Of a DNA stretch of 64,000 bases, positions 35,857 through 44,683 are shown one piece after another. This stretch comes from Paraburkholderia sabiae (GTDB lineage Bacteria; Pseudomonadota; Gammaproteobacteria; Burkholderiales; Burkholderiaceae): NCBI RefSeq assembly GCF_030412785.1, contig NZ_CP125295.1, positions 6,386,001 to 6,450,000 of the forward strand, read 5' to 3'. Position numbers and translations under genes: made by a program. The first letter of the stretch is position 1. Every line of letters starts with the position of its first letter. Under the pieces are notes generated by a model, which saw only the letters and a program-made list of their open reading frames with translations, was not told the DNA's origin and made no database searches.

Positions 35857-37119
35857 TCAGAACGCGACGAACGGCGCCGCGCCGCCCGATGCGCGCTTGT
35901 CCATCCCGTAGTAGACGTATCGGCCGAAGAAGAACGGCAGGCCGAGATCGGTCCCCGTCAGCGACATGACCTGGCCGCCGAGGTCGTTGAACGCATAGTT
36001 GTTCGCGTTGCTGAGCAGCGACTGGGCGTTCGCGATGTTGATCGTCGCCGTGCCTGTCACGCCGTTCGCGCCCGTGAGGTTCACCGTGCGCTGCAGAGTC
36101 GAACTCGGGCAGTAGAAGTCGGAGAGGTTGCCCGTGCACATCGGTATCGAACTGTCCTGGAAGAAGTAGCCGTTCGACCCCGAATCGAGGAACACGGTGT
36201 TGGACTGGCCACGCGACGGAAAATCGCCGGATGCATCGGTCGTATAGGTCGCGCCCGCCGCATTGCCGTTGTTCGACTGCGTGCCGATGCCGAACACCAC
36301 CGTCCCCGTCGCCGACGCCGCGCCGCTCGACGAAATGGGCGCCATCTGCACGATCACGCCGTTGTTGTCGACGGCGAATTTCGGAATCGGGTTAGCAACC
36401 TGTTTCGTGGTTTCCGCCAGCGTGCGCGTGCAGTTCGCGCCGTTCGGGCATGCGTAGTAGTTGCTGAACTGCGCAACGTTCGCCTGCACCGCGCATGCGT
36501 CGCCACAATCGACGGGCGCCACGCCAAGCCCGAGGATGCCGTTCGCGCCGAGCGCATCGGCCGTGCTCTCGTTGCTGCCGTTGACGCAGCCGCTCGACGG
36601 AACCGTCGAATCGGCCAGATCGCCGATCACCTGAATCGGGATATTGCTCGCCGTTTCGCCGCTGAGTTTCACGGTCGCCGTGCGCGTCGTGCCCCACGTG
36701 AAGCCGTCTGCGAAATGCGTGCATTCGGCCAGCTGGCCGCCCGCCGTCGCCGTCTGGACGGGAAGATTGAGCGCCGCCACCGCGCTGCTGTTGACGATGC
36801 GCAGACCATACGAACCCGTGTCGAGCAGCACGTTGTCGATGGTCGTGCAGTTCGTCGTGTTCGGTGCGCACACGATCACGCTGACCGTCGGTATGTTGAT
36901 CACGCCCTTCACGCCGCGTCCGACCGTCACGGCCAGCGTGTTCGCCGCGTTCGCGGCAATCGGCTGCTGGTTCGGCCCGCTGTTACTGTTGTTGTTCGAC
37001 GACGACGAGCCCCCGCCTCCGCCGCAGGCCGCGACGAACGCCGTCATCGCGACGACGGACACGGCCAGCACGCCCTTGACGACGCGCACGCCTGCTTCGA
37101 GCTTCAACGCAAATCGCAT
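35857..37119 (-). CDS. DUF3443-family predicted lipoprotein
   Basis: About 420 residues from the ATG at 37119 (MRFALKLEAGVRVVKGVL). A signal peptide with a lipobox ends at FVAAC, followed by five Gly and an S/N-rich linker, indicating a lipoprotein. The body has DNVLLDTGSYGLRIVNSS and a second NTVFLDSGSNGYFF. The repeated D(T/S)GS pattern resembles the two catalytic motifs of pepsin-like aspartic proteases. It contains many Cys, probably disulfide-bonded. I recognise it as DUF3443, of unknown function. It is 16 bp downstream of the DUF2844 gene and the two probably act together. It is not a known flagellar protein. Confidence 0.8.
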   Translation of the reverse strand: MRFALKLEAGVRVVKGVLAVSVVAMTAFVAACGGGGGSSSSNNNSNSGPNQQPIAANAANTLAVTVGRGVKGVINIPTVSVIVCAPNTTNCTTIDNVLLDTGSYGLRIVNSSAVAALNLPVQTATAGGQLAECTHFADGFTWGTTRTATVKLSGETASNIPIQVIGDLADSTVPSSGCVNGSNESTADALGANGILGLGVAPVDCGDACAVQANVAQFSNYYACPNGANCTRTLAETTKQVANPIPKFAVDNNGVIVQMAPISSSGAASATGTVVFGIGTQSNNGNAAGATYTTDASGDFPSRGQSNTVFLDSGSNGYFFQDSSIPMCTGNLSDFYCPSSTLQRTVNLTGANGVTGTATINIANAQSLLSNANNYAFNDLGGQVMSLTGTDLGLPFFFGRYVYYGMDKRASGGAAPFVAF

Positions 37120-37135
37120 AATGGGTCTCCCGTCG

Positions 37136-37693
37136 TCATTTGATGTCGGTGGCGCTGACGCCAGCCGGCAATGCCTGCGGCAGATACGCCTGGCCGGAGA
37201 ATGCGCCCATATGGCCGGCCGAATGCACGACGAGCCCGCTGTCCTGTACGACGCCCGGCCCGTGGCCGCCACCGCGCAACTGGCGCGCTTTCGTCACGCC
37301 CGCGACGTATTGCGGGAAATAGCTGCCGAGCAGATCGGACAGATCGGGCATCTGCGGTCCGCTCCACGCAAGACCGAACACGCTGCCCGCCGACGACACG
37401 TATTCGCGGATCACCGTGCCGTTTCCGAGCGTCGTTTCGTTGACGGAGTACGAGGCCGAAGTGGTAGACGTTGCGGAAGAAGCGGTCGTGCCGGAACCGG
37501 CCGAGGATGCGCTGCGCATCACTGCGAGGCCATTCGACGTCGGCGGGGACACGGTGCGTGTGGTGGCGCTCGCCCCGGTGGGCGGCGTCATCGGGTTGCC
37601 GCCCAACGCCGCACTGGCAGTCAGCGGAACGAGCAGAGAACTGGAGAATGCAAGCGCTGAAGCAACGACAGCACGCCTGAAGCGGATCGACAT
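37136..37693 (-). CDS. DUF2844-family exported protein
   Basis: About 185 residues from the ATG at 37693, which has GGAGGTG just before it. A signal peptide (to about LTASAALGG) is followed by a T/S/A-rich stretch. The DUF2844 core comes next: GTVIREYVSSAGSVFGLAWS, then GPQMPDLSDLLGSYF and a GGGHGP segment. Function is unknown. In Burkholderiaceae this family commonly accompanies DUF3443 (from memory, not checked here). Gene order puts it first in a two-gene unit located between flhB and cheZ. Confidence 0.8.
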   Translation of the reverse strand: MSIRFRRAVVASALAFSSSLLVPLTASAALGGNPMTPPTGASATTRTVSPPTSNGLAVMRSASSAGSGTTASSATSTTSASYSVNETTLGNGTVIREYVSSAGSVFGLAWSGPQMPDLSDLLGSYFPQYVAGVTKARQLRGGGHGPGVVQDSGLVVHSAGHMGAFSGQAYLPQALPAGVSATDIK

Positions 37694-37895
37694 GGTTTGA
37701 CACCTCCCCCAATCGACAGCGGACAGTACCCGCAATCCGCGGGCCCGACTTGTTGATTTCAGGAGCAAACGGCGCAGCGCACGACATCTGCGCGTGCAAG
37801 GCGACGCCTTGTGTCGGGCCGCGAACCGTCCTCCCCTGGCCGTAGTATGCCAGTGGATGATGACAGCGATCCGTTACTAATTGTGCGACGGAGCA

Positions 37896-37922
37896 CCCGC
37901 CGATGCAGCTTGCATCGGCGGG
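37896..37922 (-). terminator. Hairpin downstream of cheZ
   Basis: CCCGCCGATGC-N5-GCATCGGCGGG is a perfect 11-bp stem about 60 bp past the cheZ stop. There is no U-run, so it may need Rho or act as an mRNA 3' stabiliser. Nothing else was recognised in 37694-37980 apart from the DUF2844 leader. Confidence 0.6.
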
Positions 37923-37980
37923 CACCGGGTCCAGGCGGAATGACGCGCGAAGCGTCAGAGGGAAAGCGAGGCGCGCTGCC

Positions 37981-38700
37981 TCAGAAACCGAGGCTTGCGA
38001 GCAGATCGTCCACCTGACCCTGATCCTGCACCACGTCCGTCTTGCCTTCCGGATTGATCTGCGGACCGTTCAGCAGACTCTGCGGGCTGCCCGTCGGCGA
38101 CAGCGGCTCTTGCTGGGCTTCCGCCGCGAGCTGCTGGGCCGTTGCCGCGAACTGCTCGCGCCGCTCGGCCGCGATGTTGTCGATCAGCACGCCGAGCAGT
38201 TGTTGCTCGATCAGATACACGACGTCCGTGATCTTCTTGATGACCTGGCCCGTCAGATCCTGAAAGTCCTGCGCCATCATGATCTCGAGCATCTGCGCGT
38301 TGGTCGCCGTCGTCAGCTCCGGCACGCCGCGCAGGAAGGTGCGCGTGTCGTTCATCAGCGCGCGCACTTCCTCACGCTCGATGGGCGCCGCGTACCACTG
38401 CTCCCAGCGCGCGTCGAGTTCCGCTGCGTCCTGCTGCAGTTGCTCCTGCATCGGCTTCGCGACCTCGATCGCCGTCAGCACGCGCTCGGCGGCCTGCTCG
38501 GTCATCGTCGCGATGTACTTCAGACGGTCGCGTGCATCCGGCACCGCTTCCGCCGCGCGCTCGACATGCTTGTCGATGCCCAGCTCGCGCATCGAATCGC
38601 GCAGCGTGCGCGTCAGCTGTCCGATGCGGGCGAGGATGCGGTCGGTCGCGAGGTCGGTGCCGTCTTCCCGGGCGCCTTGCTCGTTGATCGGTGGGTTCAC
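37981..38700 (-). CDS. cheZ: CheZ, CheY-P phosphatase
   Basis: 239 residues. CheZ removes phosphate from CheY. The long helical hairpin carries the catalytic segment AQDFQDLTGQVIKKITDVV with the Asp/Gln pair (DFQDLTGQ). The C-terminal CheY-binding tail QGQVDDLLASLGF is intact. It follows cheY by 1 bp and is the last gene of the motility-chemotaxis operon. Confidence 0.96.
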   Translation of the reverse strand: MNPPINEQGAREDGTDLATDRILARIGQLTRTLRDSMRELGIDKHVERAAEAVPDARDRLKYIATMTEQAAERVLTAIEVAKPMQEQLQQDAAELDARWEQWYAAPIEREEVRALMNDTRTFLRGVPELTTATNAQMLEIMMAQDFQDLTGQVIKKITDVVYLIEQQLLGVLIDNIAAERREQFAATAQQLAAEAQQEPLSPTGSPQSLLNGPQINPEGKTDVVQDQGQVDDLLASLGF

Positions 38701-38701
38701 A

Positions 38702-39097
38702 TCAGCTCCCCGTTTTTGCCATCTTCTCGAGAATCTTGTTGAGCTTCTCGTCGAGCGTCGCAGCCGTGAACGGCTTCACCACATAGCCGCTTGCGCCAGC
38801 CTGAGCCGCCGCAATGATGTTTTCCTTCTTCGATTCCGCCGTGACCATCAGCACGGGCAGATGCGAGAGCGTCGCGTCCGCGCGGATTTCCTTCAGCATC
38901 GCGAGACCGTCGAGGTTCGGCATGTTCCAGTCCGAAATCACGAACTCGTACGCGCCGCTGCGCAGACGCGCGAGGCCGGCTGCGCCGTCTTCCGCTTCGT
39001 CGACGTTCGAGTAGCCCAGTTCCTTCAGCAGATTGCGAACGATCCGGCGCATCGTCGGAAAATCGTCCACAACCAGAATCTTCATTCCCTTATCCAT
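38702..39097 (-). CDS. cheY: CheY, chemotaxis response regulator
   Basis: 131 residues from the ATG at 39097 ([20 protein letters not shown]), with GGAACAGGAA in front. The acidic pocket D11/D12, the phosphoacceptor D56 (VISDWNMPN), Thr in MVTAES and Lys in YVVKPF are all present. CheY-P binds FliM and reverses rotation. This copy next to cheZ has the enteric CheY sequence pattern and is the likely motor-binding one. Confidence 0.97.
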   Translation of the reverse strand: MDKGMKILVVDDFPTMRRIVRNLLKELGYSNVDEAEDGAAGLARLRSGAYEFVISDWNMPNLDGLAMLKEIRADATLSHLPVLMVTAESKKENIIAAAQAGASGYVVKPFTAATLDEKLNKILEKMAKTGS

Positions 39098-39170
39098 TTC
39101 CTGTTCCTTTTTCCCCAATCCAGATGTGCGGTGGTCTTCGGCTTATCTCAGAATTGCGCCGAGGCCCGCA

Positions 39171-40271
39171 TCATACGCGCTGAACGCGATCGCCCATTGA
39201 AGCCAGGCGCGTCATCACGCGGCGGCTCATTTCCGACAGCGACGCGATTTCGTCCGCGGCGCCCATCGCGATGGCCTCGCGCGGCATGCCGAAAACAATG
39301 CAGCTCGCTTCGTCCTGCGCGAGCGTGTATGCGCCCGCTTTCCTCATTTCCAGCAAGCCCGCGGCGCCATCGCGCCCCATGCCCGTGAGAATCACGCCGA
39401 CAGCGTTCTTCCCTGCATGCTGCGCCGCCGAGCGGAACAACACATCGACAGACGGACGATGCCGGTTGACGGGCGGGTCGTCTGACAGATGCGCAATATA
39501 GTTGGCACCGCTACGGGCGAGCAAGAGGTGTGCATGGCCGGGCGCGATATACGCATGACCCGGCAACACGCGTTCGCCGTGCTCTGCCTCTTTAACGGTA
39601 ATCCGGCACAAACCATTAAGGCGTTGTGCAAAAGATTTTGTGAATCCGGGCGGCATGTGTTGCGCGATGAGCACAGCGGGCGCATCGGGCGGCAGCGGCA
39701 CGAGCACTTCACGGATCGCTTCCGTGCCGCCCGTCGACGCGCCGACGATGATCAGCTTTTCCGTCGACACGAGCGGGTTGTTGAAGAGCGGTGCGTGCGA
39801 CGGCGCGTGAGCCGCCGCGCCAGCGGCCGCGGACGCCGCCGCGTGCTGCACGGGCGCCGCCTGACGCACGCGTGCGCGGGCTGCTGCGCGGATCTTGTCG
39901 GCGAGCTTTTCCGAATAGTCGAGCATGCCGTCGCGAATGCCGACCTTCGGCTTCGTGACGAAATCGACGGCGCCGAGTTCGAGCGCGCGCAGCGTGATTT
40001 CCGAGCCGCGCTCGGTCAGCGACGACACCATCACGACGGGCATCGGACGCAGACGCATCAGCTTTTCGAGGAAGTCGAGGCCGTCCATGCGCGGCATTTC
40101 GACGTCGAGCGTCAGCACGTCCGGGTTGTGCTGCTTGATGAGGTCACGCGCGACGAGCGGATCCGGCGCGGTGGCGACGACCGTCATGTCGGGCTGACTG
40201 TTGATGATTTCCGTCATCAAGCTGCGAATCAACGCCGAATCGTCGACGCACAATACTTTGATCTTTTGCAC
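39171..40271 (-). CDS. cheB: CheB, receptor methylesterase/deamidase
   Basis: 366 residues from a GTG start (40269-40271; begins [17 protein letters not shown]). GGAGG lies 10 bp before it, and the gene starts 5 bp after the cheD stop. The N-terminal receiver domain has phosphoacceptor D56 ([12 protein letters not shown]). An A/H-rich linker follows, then the methylesterase with [17 protein letters not shown] (catalytic Ser), [14 protein letters not shown] (His) and [13 protein letters not shown] (Asp). An in-frame extension to 41090 overlaps cheD and is not part of the gene. Confidence 0.96.
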   Translation of the reverse strand: MQKIKVLCVDDSALIRSLMTEIINSQPDMTVVATAPDPLVARDLIKQHNPDVLTLDVEMPRMDGLDFLEKLMRLRPMPVVMVSSLTERGSEITLRALELGAVDFVTKPKVGIRDGMLDYSEKLADKIRAAARARVRQAAPVQHAAASAAAGAAAHAPSHAPLFNNPLVSTEKLIIVGASTGGTEAIREVLVPLPPDAPAVLIAQHMPPGFTKSFAQRLNGLCRITVKEAEHGERVLPGHAYIAPGHAHLLLARSGANYIAHLSDDPPVNRHRPSVDVLFRSAAQHAGKNAVGVILTGMGRDGAAGLLEMRKAGAYTLAQDEASCIVFGMPREAIAMGAADEIASLSEMSRRVMTRLASMGDRVQRV

Positions 40272-40276
40272 AGCGC

Positions 40277-41053
40277 TCACGCCTCCTCTACAGTCCTGGC
40301 GTTTGTTGATTGGTTCGGGCGCGCAGTGGCGCCAAATAATTCGATACGCGGTTTCGTGCCGGCAGGACGCGCCGCGCCAGCAGCCGTTCCGCTCGCGCCG
40401 AACAGTTCGATACGCGGTTTCGCGGCAGCGGGAGCCGAGAACAGTTCGACGCGCGCACGCGCTCTCGCGAGCCGCTCGGCGCGTTCTTCGGCCGTTTGCC
40501 GGGCGAGCGCCTGTTCGCGCTCGGCCACACCTTCTTCCTGCTGCAGACGCAGCTTCTTCACCATCACCTGACCGGTGCGCGGCATGAACGCGACCTTGCG
40601 CGGATGCTTGCCTTCCAGGTCTTCGGCGACGATGCGGATCTTTTCGAGCGCGAGATAACGCCGCACGAACGCCGAATTGCGATCGCCGATGTTCATCGTC
40701 GTCATGCCCGCCAGCACGGCCGCGCCGCCGAACACCTTGGCCTCGAAACGCTCGCGGCGGCCGCCCGCCTTGATCAGTTCGTTGATCAGCACTTCCATCG
40801 CGTACGCGCCGTAGCGCATCGAATCGGAGGCCGCCTGCGCGACATCGGCGCCGTCGTCGGGCAGCATGAAGTGATTCATGCCGCCGATCCCCGCCGTGCG
40901 ATCCTGGATGCAGGCCGCCACGCACGAGCCGAGCACCGTGACGAGCACCATGTCTTCGTGCGTCGTGTAGAACTCGTTCGGCAGCAGCTTCACGCCGGGG
41001 CGCTGGAAGTGGTTGTCGAAATACAGATTGGTTGCGATCGGCAGGCCGCTCAT
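40277..41053 (-). CDS. cheD: CheD, receptor glutamine deamidase
   Basis: 258 residues. CheD deamidates receptor glutamines. The catalytic Cys and His are in [11 protein letters not shown] and [11 protein letters not shown]. The core ends near residue 185. The last 70 residues are an R/A-rich tail containing two similar segments, [11 protein letters not shown] and [11 protein letters not shown], plus a related [10 protein letters not shown], so a short motif repeats three times. The start overlaps the cheR stop by 4 bp. Confidence 0.94.
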   Translation of the reverse strand: MSGLPIATNLYFDNHFQRPGVKLLPNEFYTTHEDMVLVTVLGSCVAACIQDRTAGIGGMNHFMLPDDGADVAQAASDSMRYGAYAMEVLINELIKAGGRRERFEAKVFGGAAVLAGMTTMNIGDRNSAFVRRYLALEKIRIVAEDLEGKHPRKVAFMPRTGQVMVKKLRLQQEEGVAEREQALARQTAEERAERLARARARVELFSAPAAAKPRIELFGASGTAAGAARPAGTKPRIELFGATARPNQSTNARTVEEA

Positions 41054-41991
41054 GCTGGCACCCCGCTCGTCGCAGCATGGCTCGACGCACGCGCAGCCGT
41101 GCGGCCCGTGCCTGCGTCGCGCGTCAGTTCATAGACGGTCTGGCCGCGCAGACGGAACGCCTGCGTGACGTACGTGAAGTTCTCCGAGTGCCCGGCGAAC
41201 AGCAGACCGCCCGGCTTCACGAGCGGATCGAAGCGCGACAGCACCTGCGCCTGCGTCGGCTTGTCGAAATAGATCATCACGTTGCGGCAGAAGATCGCGT
41301 CGAACTGCGAGTTCAGCCGGTAGTCGCGATCGGTCAGGTTCAGCTGTTCGAAGCGGATCATCGCGCGCACTTCGGGGCGCACCTTCACCATGCCTGCGTG
41401 CGCGCCCGTGCCCTTCAGAAAGAAGCGCTTGAGACGTTCCGGCGACAGATGCTTGACCTGATCGAACTGGTACATGCCCGCTTCGCCTTTGGCGAGCACC
41501 TGAGTGTCGATGTCCGTCGCGAGCACGGTCGCCTGACGCGCGGCGTGATCGCCGAGCGCTTCGATCAGCGTCATCGCGATCGAATACGGCTCCTCGCCCG
41601 TCGATGCCGCCGAGCACCACACCGACACAGGCGCGGGCCGCCGCGAGACGAACTCGGCGAGAATCGGAAAGTGATGCGCTTCGCGAAAGAACGCGGTGAG
41701 GTTCGTCGTGAGCGCGTTGGTGAAGGCTTCCCACTCGGCGGGATCGTTGTCCGCTTCGAGCATGTCGAGATACTGGCGGAACGTATCCAGCCCGCGCGCG
41801 CGCAAACGGCGCGCGAGACGGCTGTATGCCATGTCCCGCTTGTGATCGGACAGCGAAATGCCTGCGCTGCGGTGAATCAGTTCACGAATCCGGGCGAAAT
41901 CCGCCGAAGTGAACTCGAAGTCGCGTGCCTGCTCGCCGGTTCGAACCGGCTCTGCCCGCTCAGGGCGTGATTGCGCGCGCGTTGCCATCAT
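41050..41991 (-). CDS. cheR: CheR, receptor methyltransferase
   Basis: About 313 residues from the ATG at 41991 (next ATG 41988 also possible). CheR methylates receptor glutamates using S-adenosylmethionine. The N-terminal helical domain ([20 protein letters not shown]) is followed by the methyltransferase fold with [27 protein letters not shown] and [16 protein letters not shown]. The beta-subdomain that docks the receptor tail peptide lies between the last two. It overlaps cheD by 4 bp. Confidence 0.96.
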   Translation of the reverse strand: MMATRAQSRPERAEPVRTGEQARDFEFTSADFARIRELIHRSAGISLSDHKRDMAYSRLARRLRARGLDTFRQYLDMLEADNDPAEWEAFTNALTTNLTAFFREAHHFPILAEFVSRRPAPVSVWCSAASTGEEPYSIAMTLIEALGDHAARQATVLATDIDTQVLAKGEAGMYQFDQVKHLSPERLKRFFLKGTGAHAGMVKVRPEVRAMIRFEQLNLTDRDYRLNSQFDAIFCRNVMIYFDKPTQAQVLSRFDPLVKPGGLLFAGHSENFTYVTQAFRLRGQTVYELTRDAGTGRTAARASSHAATSGVPA

Positions 41992-42223
41992 GATGTCTTC
42001 CGTCTGCCATAAGGAGCGCCGCACCGCCCGTCGATCCTGCCAATGCCGCTGTTGCCTTCGATACTGCCTGCGATGTTGCGAGCGCTGTCGCCAGCGCCGC
42101 GGCCTGTTTCACTTGCTGTTTCAACTCTGCTGCCACTGCAAATTCATAGCCCGCTGCGCTCGCGCCATCAGGACGCGTCGCGCGGAAACGTCCGCCTCGG
42201 GACGATGTGCCGGGAGTTCGCAT
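41960..42223 (-). CDS. Possible small protein between the receptor and cheR
   Basis: An 87-residue frame (MRTPGTSSRGGRF ... ARAITP) fills the gap between the receptor gene and cheR and overlaps the cheR start by about 30 bp. The middle is a helix-like A/T/S/K/Q stretch (AELKQQVKQAAALATALATS). Codon use is acceptable but richer in A-ending triplets than neighbours, and I recognise no family. It could equally be an untranslated spacer. A few bases further upstream another ATG (42229) is in frame. Confidence 0.3.
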   Translation of the reverse strand: MRTPGTSSRGGRFRATRPDGASAAGYEFAVAAELKQQVKQAAALATALATSQAVSKATAALAGSTGGAALLMADGRHHDGNARAITP

Positions 42224-42239
42224 GGCCATCCACCGTTCG

Positions 42240-44039
42240 TCAGAACGTTTCCCAATCGGCATCCGACGACGCAGCCACGGCCGCCGTCTTGCGCGGCGCG
42301 GGTTCGGCGGATGCTTTCTTCACTGCCGGTTCGACGCGTGCGGGGGCTGCTGCTGCCGTTGCCGCTTCCGTCTTTGCGGCGGCTGGCTGCGCCGGCGCCA
42401 CCGGTTTAGCCGCATGCGCAACGGCTGCCTTCACGCGGCTCTTCGCCGTGTTTGCCGTATTCACCGGCGACACGCTCTTCGCGCCGCCCTGCACACGCCA
42501 CTGCCCGATCACCGACTGCAGCGTGCGCGTCTGCTCTTCGAGCGACGCGGCAGCAGCCGCAGCCTCTTCGACGAGCGCCGCGTTCTGCTGCGTCACTTCA
42601 TCCATCTGCACGACGGCGCGATTGACCTGCTCGATGCCGCCCGACTGTTCTTCCGATGCCGCGCTGATCTCGCCCATGATGTCCGTCACGCGGCGCACGG
42701 CCTGCACGATCTCGTCCATCGTCGCGCCTGCACGGCCGACGAGCGCCGAGCCGCTCTGGACCTTGTCGGCGGAGTCGCCGATCAGTTCCTTGATTTCCTT
42801 CGCCGCGCTCGCGCTGCGTTGCGCGAGGCTGCGCACTTCGCCTGCGACGACCGCGAAGCCGCGGCCCTGTTCGCCTGCGCGCGCTGCTTCGACGGCTGCG
42901 TTCAGCGCGAGAATGTTCGTCTGGAAGGCAATGCCTTCGATCACGCTGATGATGTCGACGACCTTGTTCGAGCTGGTCGCGATGTCCTGCATCGTACTCA
43001 CCACCTGGCTGACCACTTCGCCGCCGCGCATCGCGATGTCGGATGCGTTCACAGCAAGCTGGCTCGCCTGGCGCGCGTTATCGGCGTTCTGCTTCACGGT
43101 GCCCGTCAACTGCTCCATGCTCGACGCCGTCTCCTGCAGCGACGCCGCCTGCTGCTCGGTGCGCTGCGACAGGTCCGTGTTGCCCATCGCGATTTCGCGC
43201 GCACCCGTGTCGATCGACTCGACGCTCGTGTGCACCGACTTGATCATCGTCGCGAGGCTGTCCTGCATCGTCTTGACGGCCTTGAACAGGCGGCCGATTT
43301 CATTGCTGCCCGTCGTGTCCACCTGCTGCGTGAGGTCGCCCTTCGCGATCTTCTCGAAGCACGCCACCGCGTCGTTCAGCGGCTGCACGATCATGCCGCG
43401 CATCGCGAATCGGATCGCCACGACGAGCACGAGCGCCACTGCAATCACGGCGATGATCGCTGCGCGCAGCATCTTCATCTGCGCGTCCGTGTTTTCCTGC
43501 TGCTGGTCCGCGTGCGCCTGCAACGCCTTGACGACGGGCGACGCCGCGTTGTCGTAGCTGACGAACATCGGGCTGATCTTCGTGTCGGCGATCGCGTGAT
43601 AGCCGGACAGATCGCTTGCGCGCAGCGCCGTGAACTCGGGGTTCACGCCGTCGTTGATCAGCGTCGCGCGCTTCGCGACCACGGCGTCGATCAATGCCTG
43701 ATCGATGCCGTTCTTCGGGGTGTTCAGGAACGCCTGCCAGTTTTCGTTCGATTTGCCGAGCAGTTCGGCCGCGCGGTCGAGCACCTGCTTCGACTGCTCG
43801 ATCTCGCCCGCCGCCGTCAGTGCGTTGACGCGGTCGAGCGAAACGCGCGAGCGCAACAGGAACGAAGACGAGTCGTTCAGCGTGCGGATCGCGACCATGT
43901 CGCCATGCGCCATGCTGTCGAGTGCATCGCCCGAGCGGCTCAGTGCGGTGAGCCCGAGCGCCCCGACGATCACCGTCAGCGCAGCCAGAATGACCCCTAC
44001 GATCGTCAGCGTCGTCCGGATCGACCATCTGCTCAGCAT
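42240..44039 (-). CDS. Methyl-accepting chemotaxis protein (Tsr-like) with tether peptide
   Basis: 599 residues. Transmembrane helix 1 (about residues 10-32) precedes a four-helix-bundle type periplasmic sensor. Helix 2 (about residues 190-212) and a HAMP domain follow. The signalling domain is a long coiled coil whose tip reads [20 protein letters not shown] and [20 protein letters not shown]. The protein ends in ADWETF, an xWETF pentapeptide that tethers CheR and CheB. Its ligand cannot be read from the sequence. It lies between cheW and cheR, as in related species. Confidence 0.95.
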   Translation of the reverse strand: MLSRWSIRTTLTIVGVILAALTVIVGALGLTALSRSGDALDSMAHGDMVAIRTLNDSSSFLLRSRVSLDRVNALTAAGEIEQSKQVLDRAAELLGKSNENWQAFLNTPKNGIDQALIDAVVAKRATLINDGVNPEFTALRASDLSGYHAIADTKISPMFVSYDNAASPVVKALQAHADQQQENTDAQMKMLRAAIIAVIAVALVLVVAIRFAMRGMIVQPLNDAVACFEKIAKGDLTQQVDTTGSNEIGRLFKAVKTMQDSLATMIKSVHTSVESIDTGAREIAMGNTDLSQRTEQQAASLQETASSMEQLTGTVKQNADNARQASQLAVNASDIAMRGGEVVSQVVSTMQDIATSSNKVVDIISVIEGIAFQTNILALNAAVEAARAGEQGRGFAVVAGEVRSLAQRSASAAKEIKELIGDSADKVQSGSALVGRAGATMDEIVQAVRRVTDIMGEISAASEEQSGGIEQVNRAVVQMDEVTQQNAALVEEAAAAAASLEEQTRTLQSVIGQWRVQGGAKSVSPVNTANTAKSRVKAAVAHAAKPVAPAQPAAAKTEAATAAAAPARVEPAVKKASAEPAPRKTAAVAASSDADWETF

Positions 44040-44115
44040 TGTTCTACTCCCTGATTACCTGTCTGGTCCCTGCGGCGTTCCTGCGTCCCGCCCTGCTTGC
44101 GTCGCTACCTGCCTG

Positions 44116-44643
44116 TTACCGGCCGAGCGTTTCCGTCAACGCCATTTCCCGGCTGGTCATCAGCTTCTCGATGTCCATCAGGATCAGCATGCGGCCGTCG
44201 ACGGTGCCGAGGCCCGTCAGGTACTCGGCCGTCAGCGTCGCGCCGAATTCCGGCGCCGGCATGATCTGGTCGACGGCCAGCGTCAGCACGTCCGACACGC
44301 CGTCCACGACCATTCCGACCACGCGGCCCGCGACGTTCAGGATGATCACCACCGTCTGATGGTCGTACTCGACGCGGCCGAGGTGAAACTTGATGCGCAT
44401 GTCGACGATCGGCACGATGATGCCGCGCAGATTGATCACGCCCTTGATGAACTCGGGCGCGTTCGCGATGCGCGTCACGCTGTCGTAGCCGCGGATTTCC
44501 TGCACCTTCAGGATGTCGATGCCGTACTCTTCGGCGCCGAGCGTGAAGATCAGGAATTCCTGACCGCTCGCGTCGGCTTGCGCGTCGCGGCGGCCGATCG
44601 AACCGGCTACGCCGTTCGAATTGATGGATTGGACTTCTGCCAC
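44116..44643 (-). CDS. cheW: CheW, receptor-kinase coupling protein
   Basis: 175 residues from a GTG start at 44643 ([14 protein letters not shown]); a longer frame overlapping the cheA end is less likely. CheW links receptors to CheA through an SH3-like fold. Conserved parts are [40 protein letters not shown] and [13 protein letters not shown]. It is 40 bp downstream of cheA and 76 bp before the receptor gene. Confidence 0.95.
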   Translation of the reverse strand: MAEVQSINSNGVAGSIGRRDAQADASGQEFLIFTLGAEEYGIDILKVQEIRGYDSVTRIANAPEFIKGVINLRGIIVPIVDMRIKFHLGRVEYDHQTVVIILNVAGRVVGMVVDGVSDVLTLAVDQIMPAPEFGATLTAEYLTGLGTVDGRMLILMDIEKLMTSREMALTETLGR

Positions 44644-44683
44644 GTTTGCCCCCAAAACGGTTGGGATGAGTTGAATTTCAGTT

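Noticed and set aside
40272..41090. In-frame upstream extension of cheB
   Set aside because: It overlaps cheD, is Arg-rich, and the receiver domain begins right at the GTG at 40271.
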